Shown here one piece after another: positions 13,304-26,436 of a stretch of DNA of 64,000 nucleotides. Made by a program: the position numbers and the translations under genes. Each line of letters starts with the position of its first letter. Position 1 is the stretch's first letter. This DNA comes from Parasponia andersonii (taxonomy: Eukaryota > Streptophyta > Magnoliopsida > Rosales > Cannabaceae), in assembly GCA_002914805.1 (NCBI GenBank), contig JXTB01000007.1, forward strand, positions 848,131 to 912,130. The letters are read 5' to 3'. The notes under the pieces are model-generated. The model had not been told where the DNA came from and ran no database searches. It saw only the letters and a program-made list of their open reading frames with translations.

Positions 13304-16300
13304 GAAATTATATTACTTTTATGTGGTTTCCTTTGAGCCTTTTGAATAAGTTTGTGTAGTAGTGATGTTCTTCTCACTCTCTTTGGCATTTATATTAGGT
13401 GAATCATAACATGTATATTTCAATACACGTGAATTTCACAGTTGTTATTTTCATTTCCTAGTGTAATGTGGATCGTATTCTTTACTTTTACAGGTGTCCC
13501 TCGTCTTAATACACCCCCACTATTGCCGAATACCTCCCTGACCAGCAACCAAGACAAAATGATAATTGCACCAAGGCCAATCCGGGTAACTCCGAATCTT
13601 GTCACTAAGCTTGAGGATCTATCTCAGCCGTGGACTCGTTCCCCAACCAAATCGAAAATGGAACCTGTAGTGGCAACATGGCATTTTGTTTCTTCAGACC
13701 CTCTTTCTGTGGACAGCTCAACAATAGGTGTGTTTCCTCAACTTAGAGTCTGTGGTTGCCAGTTTATCTTTCCTCTGTATGTTACCACTGTCGTGTTTAG
13801 ACTTCTCTCATGAAGCAACCACAGATCCTTCCACTTTCAGGGATACTGTGAAACTTGCTCCAATGCCTGATTCATATGACCTGGATAGAGGCTTGCTTCT
13901 TGCTGTGCAAGCAATACAGGTAAGGACCGTAAGAAAATTTAATAAGTCTCTGACATAAGTTAATAGGAACCATTTTGAAGACTTTGATAGTGAGAACTTG
14001 GACAGACGTATTTATTATGCTCTGTTTTTTTAAAAATTTCAGGCTTTGTTGGAGAGTAAAGGTTTCCCAGTTATGGTTGGAATTGGTAATATGGGTTCTG
14101 TACTTCTGTTGAACTACTCCCTTCCCCTTCTTGTGGTTGCTATTACACCTGTCAGCTTTCTCTGTTAGTGCTACATAGTTGTTATGCTTTTGAAGTATGT
14201 ACATTGACCTGTATTGGAGTTCTGGAGTTGTAATGAAAAAGTGTACAATAGAATACTTAGTTTTTCTTTTAGTTAAATCTGAGTTGAAATCCAACTTTCG
14301 CTCGGTGGATGAGAGAGGAGATATAACCTGATCAATAAACTGGTTGACTGTATCTTGGATCTTGGATCTTGAAATTTATACTTTTTGTTGGGAATCTCAA
14401 GGACACTGTGTTGTTTTGGTGCACTGGTATCCTGTTCTTGAGGTGCTCAGTTCTTGATGTCCTCTTTTTGGATCATGATTAATGAATTTTGAGTGGACGT
14501 TTTGTGAAAAAGAGAAATAATTTTTGACTTGGTTTCATTTAGGGAAGACATCCACCTTTTTCTGTTTCAACGATTTTTGTTTGTTTACTCAATCTCTTTC
14601 TTGTTTTGAGTGCTTAGAACAAGTATAGATTGTCACCATGTACATGCAACAAAGTGTTTGTGGAATCTGCTTCTTCAACTTGTCAACATTGTTTTAGCTT
14701 GAGATGATAATTTATCTTGTTGCTGATTCTGTTGTTGCAGGAGGTCCAAGTGGGTCAGGAAAGACTAGTTTGGCTCATAAAATGGCAAATATAGTTGGTT
14801 GTGAAGTAGTTTCTCTTGAAAGCTATTATAGATCTGAACAAGTAAAGGACTTTAAGTATGATGACTTCAGCTCGCTTGATTTATCTTTGCTTTTAGAAGT
14901 AAGACTTGAATCATTGTGTACGTTTCCTCGTGCAAAATTTTATCTTATCTGCCTTGTATCTTCTGCTATATGAGTTGGCTAGTCACACAATTATTGATTT
15001 GTTGTATTTTTGGAGAAGATTGTGACATCTAGAAAATTAGATGAAACAATATGGTTTCTGCAATCAGGTCTGTGACTGATCAACTAAATTTTCAACAGTG
15101 GTTTAATGTGTCAGTACATGACAGTGCTAGAATCTTGTTTCTATTTTGCAAAATCAAACCCCTTCTTGTTGACATAATATCATTCTTCTCCAAATTTATG
15201 GTACAGGGATTTTGTCTATCCATGCTACCATTCTCAACATTTTTTCTTCTCAAATTTTGCAGTTTTAATTTGGGGACTTTGTTAATCTTTTCTAGTTCTT
15301 TATTTGTCCGTTATAAGACTCAAGTCTTCGTCTAGGAAAATTAGGGGTCACCTTGGTAGACAAACACTTTTTATGTCTATGATCTTATCTCTTTATCTGA
15401 AATCATGTATACGACCTTTTTCCATCTAAATTTCTTCTGTTATATCCATTAATATTTTTTTTTTCTTTGAGAATATACTCAATGCTCTTTTGATTTTAGA
15501 AGTTCATGGTATGTAAAAAATGTTACTAACAAGGGTCTTACTTTTTTTGGGGTTCATTATAAATATGATTGTTTTTCCATTGAGTCTGAAATGATCTGTG
15601 CCAGTTTCCTTATTGCCATGAAATTACCTATTGTATAGCTGCTCAATTAGCACTGTTTTTATATAGTATAGGAAGACGGTAAATCTTATGGATTTTGTAC
15701 TAGTTTTGGTGTTCGTTAGAAGTTAAGCTTGTACTAGTATCTTACACTATTTAACAACCGCTTTCAGAATTTTGATGACATAAGGAATGGCCGAAGAACA
15801 AAAATACCTGTATTTGACCTGGAGACTGGTGCCCGGAGTGGCTTCAAGGAACTTGAAGTTTCAGAAGATTGTGGCGTGGTGTGTTATCAAACATGTTTTT
15901 GTATTGCTCTGGAATTTGAGCTCCCTGTTCTCAGATTATGTGTTTCCTTTTGTCTGCCTGCTAAAAATGGCATGATACTTCATGAGAACGAAAGAAAAAG
16001 AGAAACCAAAGTTTGTTTTGAGAAAATATTAAACAAAGAACATGCATATGTGTATGAAAAATGGTCTTTACTTTTAACTGAAGCAGATATCTGCTAGAAA
16101 TTTTGTCAAAAATATCTAGTCATCACAGTAACTGATTGCTGTAAGTAAACTCATAAGTTTATGATGATGTTTTTTTATTTTATTTTATCTTATTTATTTA
16201 ATTTATTTATTTTTTTAGCTTTTTCAGATTAATAAAACTTTGTTTGAGCAGATCATTCTAGAAGGAGTCTATGCTTTGCATCCTGATATCCGAAAATCGC

Positions 16301-16464
16301 TGGACTTGTGGATTGCTGTTGTAAGGATAACTTCCTATTTCTCTTTTGAGGCTTTGTTACTCCTGTACTCTCGATCAATTTCTCTCTCTTTTCTTTTTTC
16401 CATTTCGGTTTTCCTCTAAACTTTCATTTTCACACTGGTGATGAGACAGATTTTCTTTTCTCTC

Positions 16465-16499
<35 letters not shown>

Positions 16500-19400
16500 T
16501 TAATATTAATATTTTGGTATATTGGTAAAAACAGGTTGGGGGTGTTCACTCACATCTTATTTCTCGAGTTCAAAGGGATAAAAGTAGAGTGGGGTGTTTT
16601 ATGTCCCAGAATGAAATTATGATGACAGTGTTTCCGATGTTTCAGCAGCACATTGAACCACACCTTGTTCATGCACATGTTAGTGGATTTGGAGCCTTCT
16701 GGAGTTTATACATAGAGACAAAATTCATCTTGTCACGGTTATTTGCAATTTTAAGAACTATGGAAACTCCCATGAATTTGAGTTATGTTGTAGTTTAACC
16801 TTCTTTAAATAAACACCAGTAAGCACTTCTTTGAAAATTGCAAGAACTAATTTTGTGCTTTCAAACAACTAAAAAGAGGTATGTTTCAAGATATGGAGTT
16901 TGTTGGTATGACTGTGACAATGTAGAATACTTTTTCTTTTCCTTTTCCTTTTTCCTTTTTTTTTTTTTTTTTTCCTTTTTTTGGTTTTGGTTCTGTAAGG
17001 TTTTGGTATTCCATATATTTTTGTCGTGACTTGATGCATGCATTATAACTGATGCAGCAGTACTCTTGGTCTTGAATTTGGTTCACTTATGAGAACTAAA
17101 TGCTGTGTTTTCTACATGTAATGCAGCTCAAAATCCGAAATGACTTTGATCCTGTGCTTTCGCCTGAGAGCTCATTGTTTGTGCTGAAGAGTAACAAGCA
17201 AGTAGGGCCTTGTCATTCCTGTCTTATTAAATTTGTCTATTTTTTATTTGATTCTTACATACATCTATGGTGTTCAATTGGTAACAGGTGGCTTATCAAG
17301 ATATTTTGAAAATTCTTGATCCTGCTAAGTTCTGCAGCTCTGTTCAGAATTTTATTGATATATATTTTAAGCTTCCTGGAATTCCTAATAATGGGCAGTT
17401 GACAGAAAGTGATTGTATACGGGTTAGAATATGTGAGGGCAGATTTGCACTTTTGATAAGAGAGGTTTGTACTGAGAACCCTTTTGCATTTCATTGGTAT
17501 CCTTCTTTTGTTTTGTTGAAATTTCATTGCTATACTTATGATCTCTATCTTTGAAACTGCTGTAACCTGATTCTTATTTTTGTTGAATTATGATTGCTAG
17601 CCTATAAGAGAAGGAAATTTCATCATACAACCCAAAGTGGATTTTGATATTAGTATAAGTACAGTTGCTGGCCTTCTTAACCTTGGGTAAGATAATATCT
17701 CTCTTTCAATTTCGGTTAAATGCTTTGAAGTATTTATCCTGTCAACTGATTAATATCACTTTTTGATGTTAGGTATCAAGCCGTAGCTTATATTGAAGCA
17801 TCTGCATTCATTTACCAAGATGGAAAGGTCAGATCATTATTTGAGAAGCTTTCTGGAAAACATATACATGCATTTGGAATGCTACCTCACTTGTGATGGA
17901 AATATCAGTATTGGCATTCTTTTTTTCTCTCTCTCTTTCTCTCTCTCTCTCTCCTTTTTTAATTTTTTTTAAATATTAGAATTCTCTTTAAAGATTTCCA
18001 TAGGAGGCACTACACAGATTTAACGAAAAATACATGTTAAAGAAAAGAAACTCCTTTAAAACTTATTCCACTCCTAAAAAATTTTGCTACCCTAAGCAAT
18101 TGTATCATATCATATACAACACAGAGGCTTGCAAAATAACCTTTGTTTTTTAAGTCACCTTAATTTCCAAGATGCTAACATGTTGAAGCAGATAATGGTA
18201 GAAGCTAGAAATTTCAGCCAATGGAGGGTTTCTTTTATTTATTCTTTTTGGGTGGAGGGAACAAGGAATGGAGTAGTTGACTGAAGACGCCACTAAAATT
18301 TAATAATTCAGACTTCACAAGCTTCATTGCACAGACCAATACCAGTTAGCAACAATATACCATCCCAATGATTAATTTAAAAATCCTTCCAAAGGGATCC
18401 ATCTTAAAAATGCTCCTTTTCAGGGGCTTTAAGGCACCAAACTTCTATGCATGGGAAAAAAGAAAAAAATTACGTCCATATTCTTGCCAAAAAATAGAAG
18501 GCTTTAACATTGTACACCCCTTCTATGAAGGTTTTAACTCCAAACTTGTGCCCTACATTAGCTGGTTCTTTCTGTGACCTATCTATTGTTGATCTGCATC
18601 GCAATCTAAACATTGCAAACCGGAAACCACTTCTTGGTTGTAGAAGTCGACCTAATAAGAGAATTTTATCTGATATGATTTCTCTGCCTTCCAGATGATG
18701 TATCTTACAATTATGAGAAGTGTTTGACTTTTTTAGTTACACCTTATTGTTTCAGATAGTCTAGTCAGTGAGTATAATTCACTCATTGGTATTTAGAGAT
18801 GATCTGTGTTTTTCAAAGTGGTATTGTTATTGGGATGTTAAATTTGCTTCAGAATGCCAATAACTTGGTATTTGTATTTTATGGTGTTTCTTTTCACCAT
18901 AAAACACAATGTTGCCAAGTATGCAATCAAAGTTTCATGTGTCTAAAGTTTCTGATGTTTGAATTTGCTGTGGGTCATCAAATTTTTGACTGAAATCTTA
19001 TTCTGTTTCAGATTTTGATTGAGGTTGATCATTTACAAGATTCCCTTGGTCCTTACCTACAAATCAAGGGGGTTAGCAAAGAGGCTGTTGCAGTTGCTGG
19101 TTCAATGCTTAAATTGGATGGGTCATATACTACTAAGGTTTTGCCTTGATTATACTCCTTTTTTTCCCCCTCAAATGCTCTTAGCCTTGATCATACTCTG
19201 TGTGTAGTGGAATGAACCTGGTCATATGGTACCATCCCTACCATCAGCAGGCCAGATCTCAGATTGACTAAATTTATCCGACAGGGCCTTGATTGTTTTT
19301 ATCATTTACCTTTAATATATTTTTTATATATACAGTGTATATTCTTATATATATATATATATATATTCAGTGTATATATTAATGTGCATAAGTCTGTTTC

Positions 19401-20344
19401 ATAAAGTGGTGTGCGTTGTGCCAGTGACGGATTTCTTTTCTTTTATGAAGTGATATTTATTCACTTGTTTGCTGCAGAGTTATCTTCAAATAGTCCTGGA
19501 AAGATTACCAACAATAGAAAGAAGTTCTGCTGGTATTCACACTCATCAAGCCGCAAGGTTGCAGGAGATTGTGGAATTTATTCAGTCTCAGGTTTATTAA
19601 TAATACAACTTCTAAGTTAAATTGGTTATGATGTCAATAATGTCAAACATTGTATGCTCTGTATCGTTATATCAAAATCCATACCTGTGGGTGTACATAA
19701 GTTAATTAACCAGATATCTGAGGAAAAGAAATCCTTATCGTAACAGACGAATTCATACTGTTGCAGGCATTTAATGTGACAAGAACTAAGAGTCAGGGGT
19801 AGATATGGAATTTGACATTTGTAGTGATTAGTTTTGCCTGTTATGGACATGGCATGACATGTCAGTATCAAATTGATACACCACTTTCTTAATCAAATTA
19901 GTGTCCGGCATCCTAAAATAGAAATTAGAGATACAAGCCAATAAACACCCATCTCAAAATTATTTAGTTAAGTTTGCATTTTATATTTGCACGGAAGCCT
20001 TGAAGTACTGCTCCATTTTCTAAAGGCTTTACTATAGTTGATATGATGGCACAAACAGGGGAGTTGTTCAGCTTCTGAATCCTCGCCAAGTCGGGAGATT
20101 TCTCCAATCGAAGGGGTTATTGAAGACATGCAATCAAGGATTAGAAGGCTCGAACGCTGGCATACGATCAACACGGTACTTCCAATACGTTCTCTCCTTG
20201 TTAAGTTCCTCAGTAAGATTAGTGTTTCCCCAGCATTGTCATATTAATTGAAGCATTTGATTGAACTTTTTGTGGCAGATACTGTGGACTTTTTTGATGT
20301 CTGCCCTCGTTGGTTATTCACTTTACCAAAGAAAACGCCAATAG
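7948..20344 (+). CDS. Tandem uridine-kinase-like + CYTH protein (TTM-related), tail-anchored, 26 exons
   Basis: Exons: 7948-8064, 9656-9768, 9871-9997, 10372-10470, 10567-10635, 10734-10868, 11021-11089, 11729-11784, 11892-12051, 12602-12766, 13158-13242, 13494-13727, 13825-13919, 14043-14085, 14741-14898, 15768-15878, 16252-16320, 16535-16678, 17127-17201, 17288-17464, 17601-17686, 17773-17827, 19012-19137, 19478-19591, 20059-20175, 20279-20344. Frame is kept throughout, giving ~954 residues. Domains: P-loop kinase 1 (Walker A GPSGSGKT at ~69-76), CYTH 1 (~221-398), linker, kinase 2 (Walker A ~524-531), CYTH 2 (~684-856), coiled coil (~895-930), C-terminal hydrophobic segment (~934-950) ending in basic residues. 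The CYTH metal motif ExExK is replaced by IYKLK and LFVLK, like the altered motif of plant TTM1/TTM2, which are pyrophosphatases anchored in outer mitochondrial membrane. TTM1/2 have one kinase-CYTH pair; this has two, like Arabidopsis At2g01460 as I recall. Substrate and membrane are inferred. Exon 5 could end at 10,638 instead (+1 residue). Confidence 0.88.
8336..8362. repeat. (TG)n(TA)n microsatellite in intron 1
   Basis: A compound dinucleotide run inside intron 1 of the kinase-CYTH gene; likely length-variable. Confidence 0.8.
8630..9068 (+). mobile_element. 3' fragment of a LINE (L1-type) in intron 1
   Basis: The translation from about 8,638 reads [18 protein letters not shown]. This is the zinc-binding motif (zf-RVT) near the C-terminus of plant LINE reverse transcriptases, typically C..(E)(S/T)..HLF.HC..A..VW. 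The copy then decays and ends near 9,068 in TTGAATAAAAG and TTTCTTATAAAATAAA, as plant LINE 3' ends often do. Everything 5' of the motif is missing, the usual outcome of incomplete reverse transcription. It lies in the same orientation as the host gene. I could not define a target-site duplication. Confidence 0.55.
13263..13299. repeat. (TC)n microsatellite in intron 11
   Basis: About 18 TC units follow exon 11 of the kinase-CYTH gene. Similar runs lie in other introns of the same gene at about 16,459-16,499 and 17,931-17,953. All are on the coding strand as pyrimidine tracts. Confidence 0.85.
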
Positions 20345-20635
20345 TGGCTATTTCCGACTCTTATAATGAGAGTACTTCTTGACTGTACATCGAAATCGCT
20401 GCCTTTTTTCGTGAACGAACGGCTTCATGGTGCCCTTTGCACAGGTTCTAATTGATTCAAATACAAGTCTACAACGAGGAACTTCCTAACAAGCACTTGG
20501 TCCTCTCTTCTAGGTTCAGTCCAACTCGTACCGTTTTGTAATTCTCACACATGAAATCTTTAAAGTCAAATTGTTGCACCTGTCCCCTTTTTGGGAATTC
20601 GGAAATGAAAAATAACAGGTCGAGAAATTTTAATG

Positions 20636-20641
20636 AATAAA
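20636..20641 (+). terminator. Poly(A) signal of the kinase-CYTH gene
   Basis: AATAAA lies 292 bp after the stop codon and is followed by T-rich sequence from 20,647. This gives a plausible ~300-nt 3' untranslated region. Plant poly(A) signals are loose, so other sites may be used. Confidence 0.4.
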
Positions 20642-22585
20642 CACACTTTTCCTTTTGTTCCTTCTATTTTTTTTTCCCCCCCCTAAAAGAGAAAGCACAT
20701 TGAAACAAAGCTCTATTGTACGAGTCTTGGTCTGTACTCTGTAGTTTGATTTTGATTTTGTTGTTTTTGTTGTTTTCCTTTGTTGTAGTGCTTATTTTGG
20801 GGACTGAGTTGAGTTGAAATTTTAGGATAAAAGAGAGATATAGAGTAATATAGATATATATTTGTAATTAAAAGTCCTCTTTTTTTTTTTTGTTTTTTTT
20901 TTTGTTTCTCAAGGTAAGTTTTAGGTGTTTTTTATAAGGTTTTTTGGATACATAAATATGCGTACTAATAGAAGGGTACTACTCGGAACTTCAAAAGTGG
21001 TAGGTACAAAAATATTCTCTGGCTTAGATTAAATATTTTATTTATCCTTTGGCCTCGGTTTTTGCAAGTAATAAAAATCACTTTAATAAGCAAATCAATA
21101 AAAATTTCACTCTAATTTTGTTAAAATTGACGTATTAAAAAACAAAACTTTTGATTTGATAACTTTGTAATGGAATGTTACTCTATCTCTATTGTTTGCT
21201 TTGGAATTTAAACAACGTAATAGTGATTATTGTTGAATCATAACTACATAGTGATTCCTGTTGAATCATAATTACATCCGTAGAATTGTTACTCTACATT
21301 CTCTACCCAAAAAGGTTAGGATTCAATACTTCATCCTTTTCGTCCTACTATGGCGTCATTTTCCCTATGATATTTTAGTTATTACAATATTTATTTGAAT
21401 ACAATCTCTAGATTCTCTACCCAAAAAGGTGAGGATTCAATACTTCATCCTTTTAGTCTTAATGTTCTTCACTTTTCCTAGGGTATTTGAGTTATTATAA
21501 TACTTATCTGATCTGCACTCCCCACAGCTATTAGGTCGGGAATTCGACTCTTAGAATATATAATTTTTTTTTTATTTTTTCAATAAATAGAAATTATTAG
21601 TTAAGTCATATTTTATTAAAAAAATATATATATATTTATTTGATTTCATTTACTGACTCAACCAAAAAATATATTCATTTTATTTAATTACAATTCTCGA
21701 TATTATTCCTTCATTCAACCAAATATTTACAGCCCAAAAAACAGATAGTGGTGGTGAAAAATAAAATAATTGGTGAGTCTTAAATTAACATTTTTTTTTT
21801 TTTAAGTTGAGTAGATGTGTTCGGCTAAGAGTATATAGCTCATTTTTTTGGAAAAAAAGAAAAAATCATTCATACTTATTTTGATCAAATTAGACAGACG
21901 TAAAAATTACGTAAAATTTTCAATTTAAGATATGTTTTGTTATTAATGAAAACAAAAGGTTTAACTTGAGTATTTCAGTTACACGGTGAAAAACTTTTCG
22001 AAAATGTTCCCTTCAGAAAACTTCATTCGACTGAAAATTGTGGAATGTGGATCCCTTTTCCCCATGAAAAAGAGGGTATTATGGGAAAATAGTACTCTGT
22101 CGTATTGTCTCGAGCGCGCATATATTATGACTGAAAAACTTCTAAAGTTGGATTAACACGATATGGAGAAACAATGTTTCAAATACATAGATGACAAGAA
22201 TCATAAGTACTGGAAACCATTCATCCTGTATTTGTAACAAATTGAAAATTGAAATTAGAACGAACGTTTACATCATGGATCGGGAATAAAAAATAGTTTA
22301 TTTCAATAAATAGATCAATATAAACTCGTCTTTCGAGGGGGGAACTGTGCTTCAAAGACTCATTCAAAGTACTCTCTTCCAAACATTTGTTGTTTGTGCT
22401 AGAAACAATTTAGAAAACAGGCCCACGTCCAACGCAGACAGCATCAGTAGCTATACAAAAAGAAAAAAGAAAAAGAAAAAAAAAAAAGAAGACTAACCCA
22501 CGTTACAATCACAAGTTTTCTGAGAAATATATTTCAAAAGCAGACTTTAAAAGCTTTCAAACAATGAGAGACGGTATTTTACATT
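20642..22585. other. Intergenic region between convergent genes
   Basis: The two flanking genes point at each other, so this region should hold both 3' ends and no promoters. It is AT-rich with no recognisable gene. It contains the local duplication listed at 21,293-21,520. Confidence 0.5.
21293..21520. repeat. Diverged tandem duplication (~118 bp)
   Basis: Two copies, from about 21,296 and 21,413, share ATTCTCTACCCAAAAAGGT then AGGATTCAATACTTCATCC, and both continue into GAGTTATTATAATACTTATC-like sequence. A smaller repeat (GTTGAATCATAA) lies just before. No element ends are seen. Confidence 0.65.
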
Positions 22586-25500
22586 TTAACCAGTCAACGC
22601 CTTCAACGTCTCAGGATTCTTATAGAAATATGCAGCAATGGCTATTAGAATAATCAATATAACGAACAACAAGCTGCTAGATCCTCCTGCAAATAAACAA
22701 AAGAAAATGTCATATAATTATGAACCCAACTCAGAGCAAGATGTTCTAATGTGAACTGATTAATGGTAATCCAAATCCCAGAAAACAGTGGTAAGGGGAG
22801 CAAATGAGCTGATATTCTATGCGAGTGTTGATAGAGTAGAACCATGAACCATGAATAAGGTTCAATGATCTTTTCTTAACTGACAAGGTTCAGCGTAAAA
22901 TCAAGACTACTGGAACGAAGTTAATTAGTAAACAGAACCATCCATTCCTTACGCACCAAATTTTCTCCCAAAAAGAAAAAGGAAACGAAAAAAGAGGGCA
23001 TTCTCTGTGTTTGTATATTACCAGATGCATGCATATATAACACATGTTCATGTTCTAGTGTTAGATAACTAATCTATCCCAAAAGCTAAAGCTGTTAGTA
23101 GATGGGCAAGCAATAGTATTCTAACATCTAGACCGTCTTCTCTTCTACAGAGTCATATTGATGCATTTCGAGAAACTATCACAACTGGAACTGGATAGTG
23201 TCCCAGCCTAACCTCAACGCATAGAAATTGCTTCATATATTTGTTAGATTTACGTAAATGAAGATACAGGAGACACTTACCATTTTTCTTCTCCTCCTCT
23301 ATTATTGTTACTCTTGCACTAGATTCCAAAGAGGAAGAAGCCAAAGCTCTGTATTTATATGAAATCACATAATTAATTAGTGGAACTTAGAAGGAAAAAA
23401 CAAATACTGTAGAATAATCAATATACAGGCAAAGACAATAGCAGCAACCTTGAATCACGGGAGAACCTCAATGCAGTTACAAACCCAAGGTGTGCATTTT
23501 TAATCACTTGTTGAATCCGCATTCTTGTTGAGTTTACAACATAAACATCTCCTGAATTTGTTCCACTGGATTTTCACAAGAAATAAACAAGAGAAATAAA
23601 ACAATCAGTTTGTTCCTTTACCAAAATTAGGGAAAATATTTCAATGGTGCGTAACACCCTGAATGCAAATATTTGTTGGTCATAACTACAGTTTGACATA
23701 ACTATGGAAAAGTGAAAAAGAGAAAACAATGTTCTAGAATCTACACAATGAGAATAGGTAAGATCATTTCAAGCGCATGCCTTAAAAGTTGAACATAGTT
23801 TCGATGTTGCATAGTCGGTAAGGGACCAGTTTGACTGTACTATTTGGATTTTCTACCTTAGAAATCTCTCAAGGAAGACCTTTCACAACAAGAGGTTCAA
23901 TCTCATCCCTAAAGACCCAAGTTCAATACTTTCAAGAAGACCAAAATTCCTATCTTAAGGTAATAAAAGAAGCAAATTCCTTTCCTCAATGATTTTCCAA
24001 ACAGCAAAATTCCAAATTTTACCATGCGAGGAGCTTTCCGTCAGCAGAGACATCAAACGATAAAATCGTGTCCGAGACAATAAACTTTGAGCCAATCCTC
24101 TTCCATGTGGTTGTGTTCCACGTTATAATGCTTCCACCTTTACCTGTACCATAAAAAAGCCGTGATGTTCAACTCATGGAAAAATGACAAAGGATAACAG
24201 TTCATTGAAGAGTGTGTCCACCTGTAACTGCCGCAGTATATAGAACCAGATTCTTGTCAATGGTTTGAGAAAATCTGCATCCGCAAAATGTTTCGTCCTG
24301 TATGTCATAAATCATTAGTTTCAAGACCCTAACTTTCTCAAATAAAGAATATAATTTGCGTAAGCATAAAAACACAAAAAATTTGGTCCCTAATGGGGTA
24401 TGGTCTGGTGGTCTCAGCAGAAAACTAGGTTGTTTACTAAGTCAATTTAACCATTAAAATTTTTGTAGGTTTCAACTTTATGGTTCATTCTCCTTCTGTT
24501 GCAGTATATTACCATTCAATTGATATTCAATGACTGCACGTCAAAACATCAACATATCTTCTTCACAGGAAGTATCCTAACAAGCTACAAAGTCAAGGAC
24601 TATGCTTGACAAATACAGTCGAGATTAGATTTTTTGTTTTCTGTTTTTTGTTTTTTCTTTTCAACTATAAGGATCTCGAGTAATTACTCACATTTGCCTT
24701 TGATGGAGAAGCCACAGGAGTTGATGAAATTACATCCCATACCCTACAGCCAGTACGTCCCAAGCAGACAAGTAGTTTTCCATCAGGACTGTACAAAACG
24801 ATTGAGCAACCATATCAGTACAACACTAAAAGCATCAATACCTAAAGGCAACACCTTTTCTTTCTAGTGGTAATAGCAATCCAAACCTGAAATCTAAGTC
24901 TTTCACACCACTAGTATGAACTTTAGTTTCATTGAGAACAATTTCCATGCTAGGCCATTTGAAAACCTTTAAATTGCCATCCTGCACTACAACAAAGTGC
25001 AATCATTACAAAAGTACACTTCTTTTTTTTTTTTAAATAAAAAAAATTATTAGAAACATTTACTTTCAATTTTAAATGACTTTTTAAAATCAGTGCACAA
25101 CTGCAAAAGTAACTAGGTATTGGAAAGCCAAATTCAGGATCTATGAGGTTTAGCACAACTTCATTTAACAGTAGAAACAGCACATTTGTTTAGAGTGGAT
25201 CTTATTACTAGAAAAGTAGACTAGCAATTCAAAAGATGATAGAAACAACATTCATACGACCAACTAAATTAACTTCTCTTCTTTGTCGAATTTTTATTTA
25301 TTGATTTATTTCCTGATTTCATACAAAACCAAAAACTAAAATCTGAATGCTGATATCTACCTCATCACCAGAGGCAAGTATAGAACCCTCATTGTTAAAT
25401 GCCAATGCTAACTGTTGTTTAACATCTTGCAACGAGGCAAGCACTCTATCAGATGGCTTGACTCCAAGCTTACGACCTTCAGGGCTAAGTTCTTTATCCC

Positions 25501-26436
25501 ATTCAAACCATCTGCAGAACAATGTTTACTCTCATTAACCCATCATTAAAAGTTGCAAAAACAGAACAAACTCCATGACAAATAAAATAACATTTAACCC
25601 AGTCCCTAAGCACATAGAATGAGGAATTGGGCGAAATGGTAACCTTAGAAAGTGAAATTAGCAAAATGGCTCACCTTCTCTTTTACACTGTTGGTCGCTC
25701 AGTTCACTCAAGAAGGTCATTTTGCAAATAAAGCTTTTTGTAAAGTTATTTTACGATTGTTTCTCTTATGGTCATTTTACAAAAACTACAATGTTCATTA
25801 AGCAGTAAGGTGAATCACGAAGATCTAATATACCATGAAGGCCTATGATTATAATTTAAAGCAACCCAAAAAAATTCTTATTTGCACAAAAATAATGAAC
25901 CTTTGAAGAGACTAAATACCTGCAGCTATCCGGAAATGCACAAATGAGACCATCACCACCGGGGTGAACTGCCATTCTATAAGGCAACTCTGAACCAGTT
26001 CTATGCTCAGCAACCTACATAAAAAGCAAAACCCAGTTGAGAAAACTTGATCCAGCACACAAAAAAGTAATGGGGTTTGCCTCAAAAGAGTGCATCGTAA
26101 TTATGAGGAGGAAAACTATATGAGAAAATATCAGAAAATTACAGGCTGATCAGAGAGAGTATAGGATGCGGCATCGAATTCGGAGAGAAGGACGGCGTTC
26201 CGGATGCCGCTGCGGCCTTCGCCGCCGCCACCGGCCAAAATGATGTAGTTCCGATCGGCGGTGGGCACATCGGCGGCGGGTTGAGACTGATCTGGGTCGT
26301 CTTGGTGTTGGTCTGTGTTTTCTTGTTGGGGTTTTGGTTCGAATCGAATGGAGGTGTAGGGAACCCAAGCGACAGAGTAGAAAGGGACGCCGTACTTCTT
26401 GAAGTTCTGGGGGTTTGGGTTGTTGCTCTTCGCCAT
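22586..26436 (-). CDS. STL2P: SEC12-like protein, Sar1 guanine-nucleotide exchange factor, 10 exons
   Basis: Exons in coding order: 26436-26143, 26014-25920, 25511-25361, 24981-24887, 24788-24692, 24297-24222, 24143-24023, 23565-23449, 23348-23281, 22686-22586. All junctions keep frame, giving 404 residues, close to Arabidopsis SEC12/STL2P (~390). SEC12 sits in the ER membrane and loads GTP on Sar1 to start COPII coat assembly. The N-terminus has the family's YGVPFYSVAWVP stretch and a glycine loop GGGGEGRSGIRN (residues 69-80), the region that in Sec12 forms the K-loop contacting Sar1. A seven-bladed WD40-like propeller follows (for example HPGGDGLICAF, SPDGKLLVCLG, SADGKLLACG, AHLGFVTALRFSRDS). 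One hydrophobic segment near 375-393 is followed by a short lumenal tail, a type II topology. A glutamine/aspartate-rich insert at ~37-60 looks variable. Convergent with the kinase-CYTH gene. Confidence 0.92.

Noticed and set aside
13872-14294. 140-codon minus-strand open frame
   Set aside because: It runs antisense over exons 13-14 and intron 14 of the kinase-CYTH gene, with no recognisable domain; a shadow frame.
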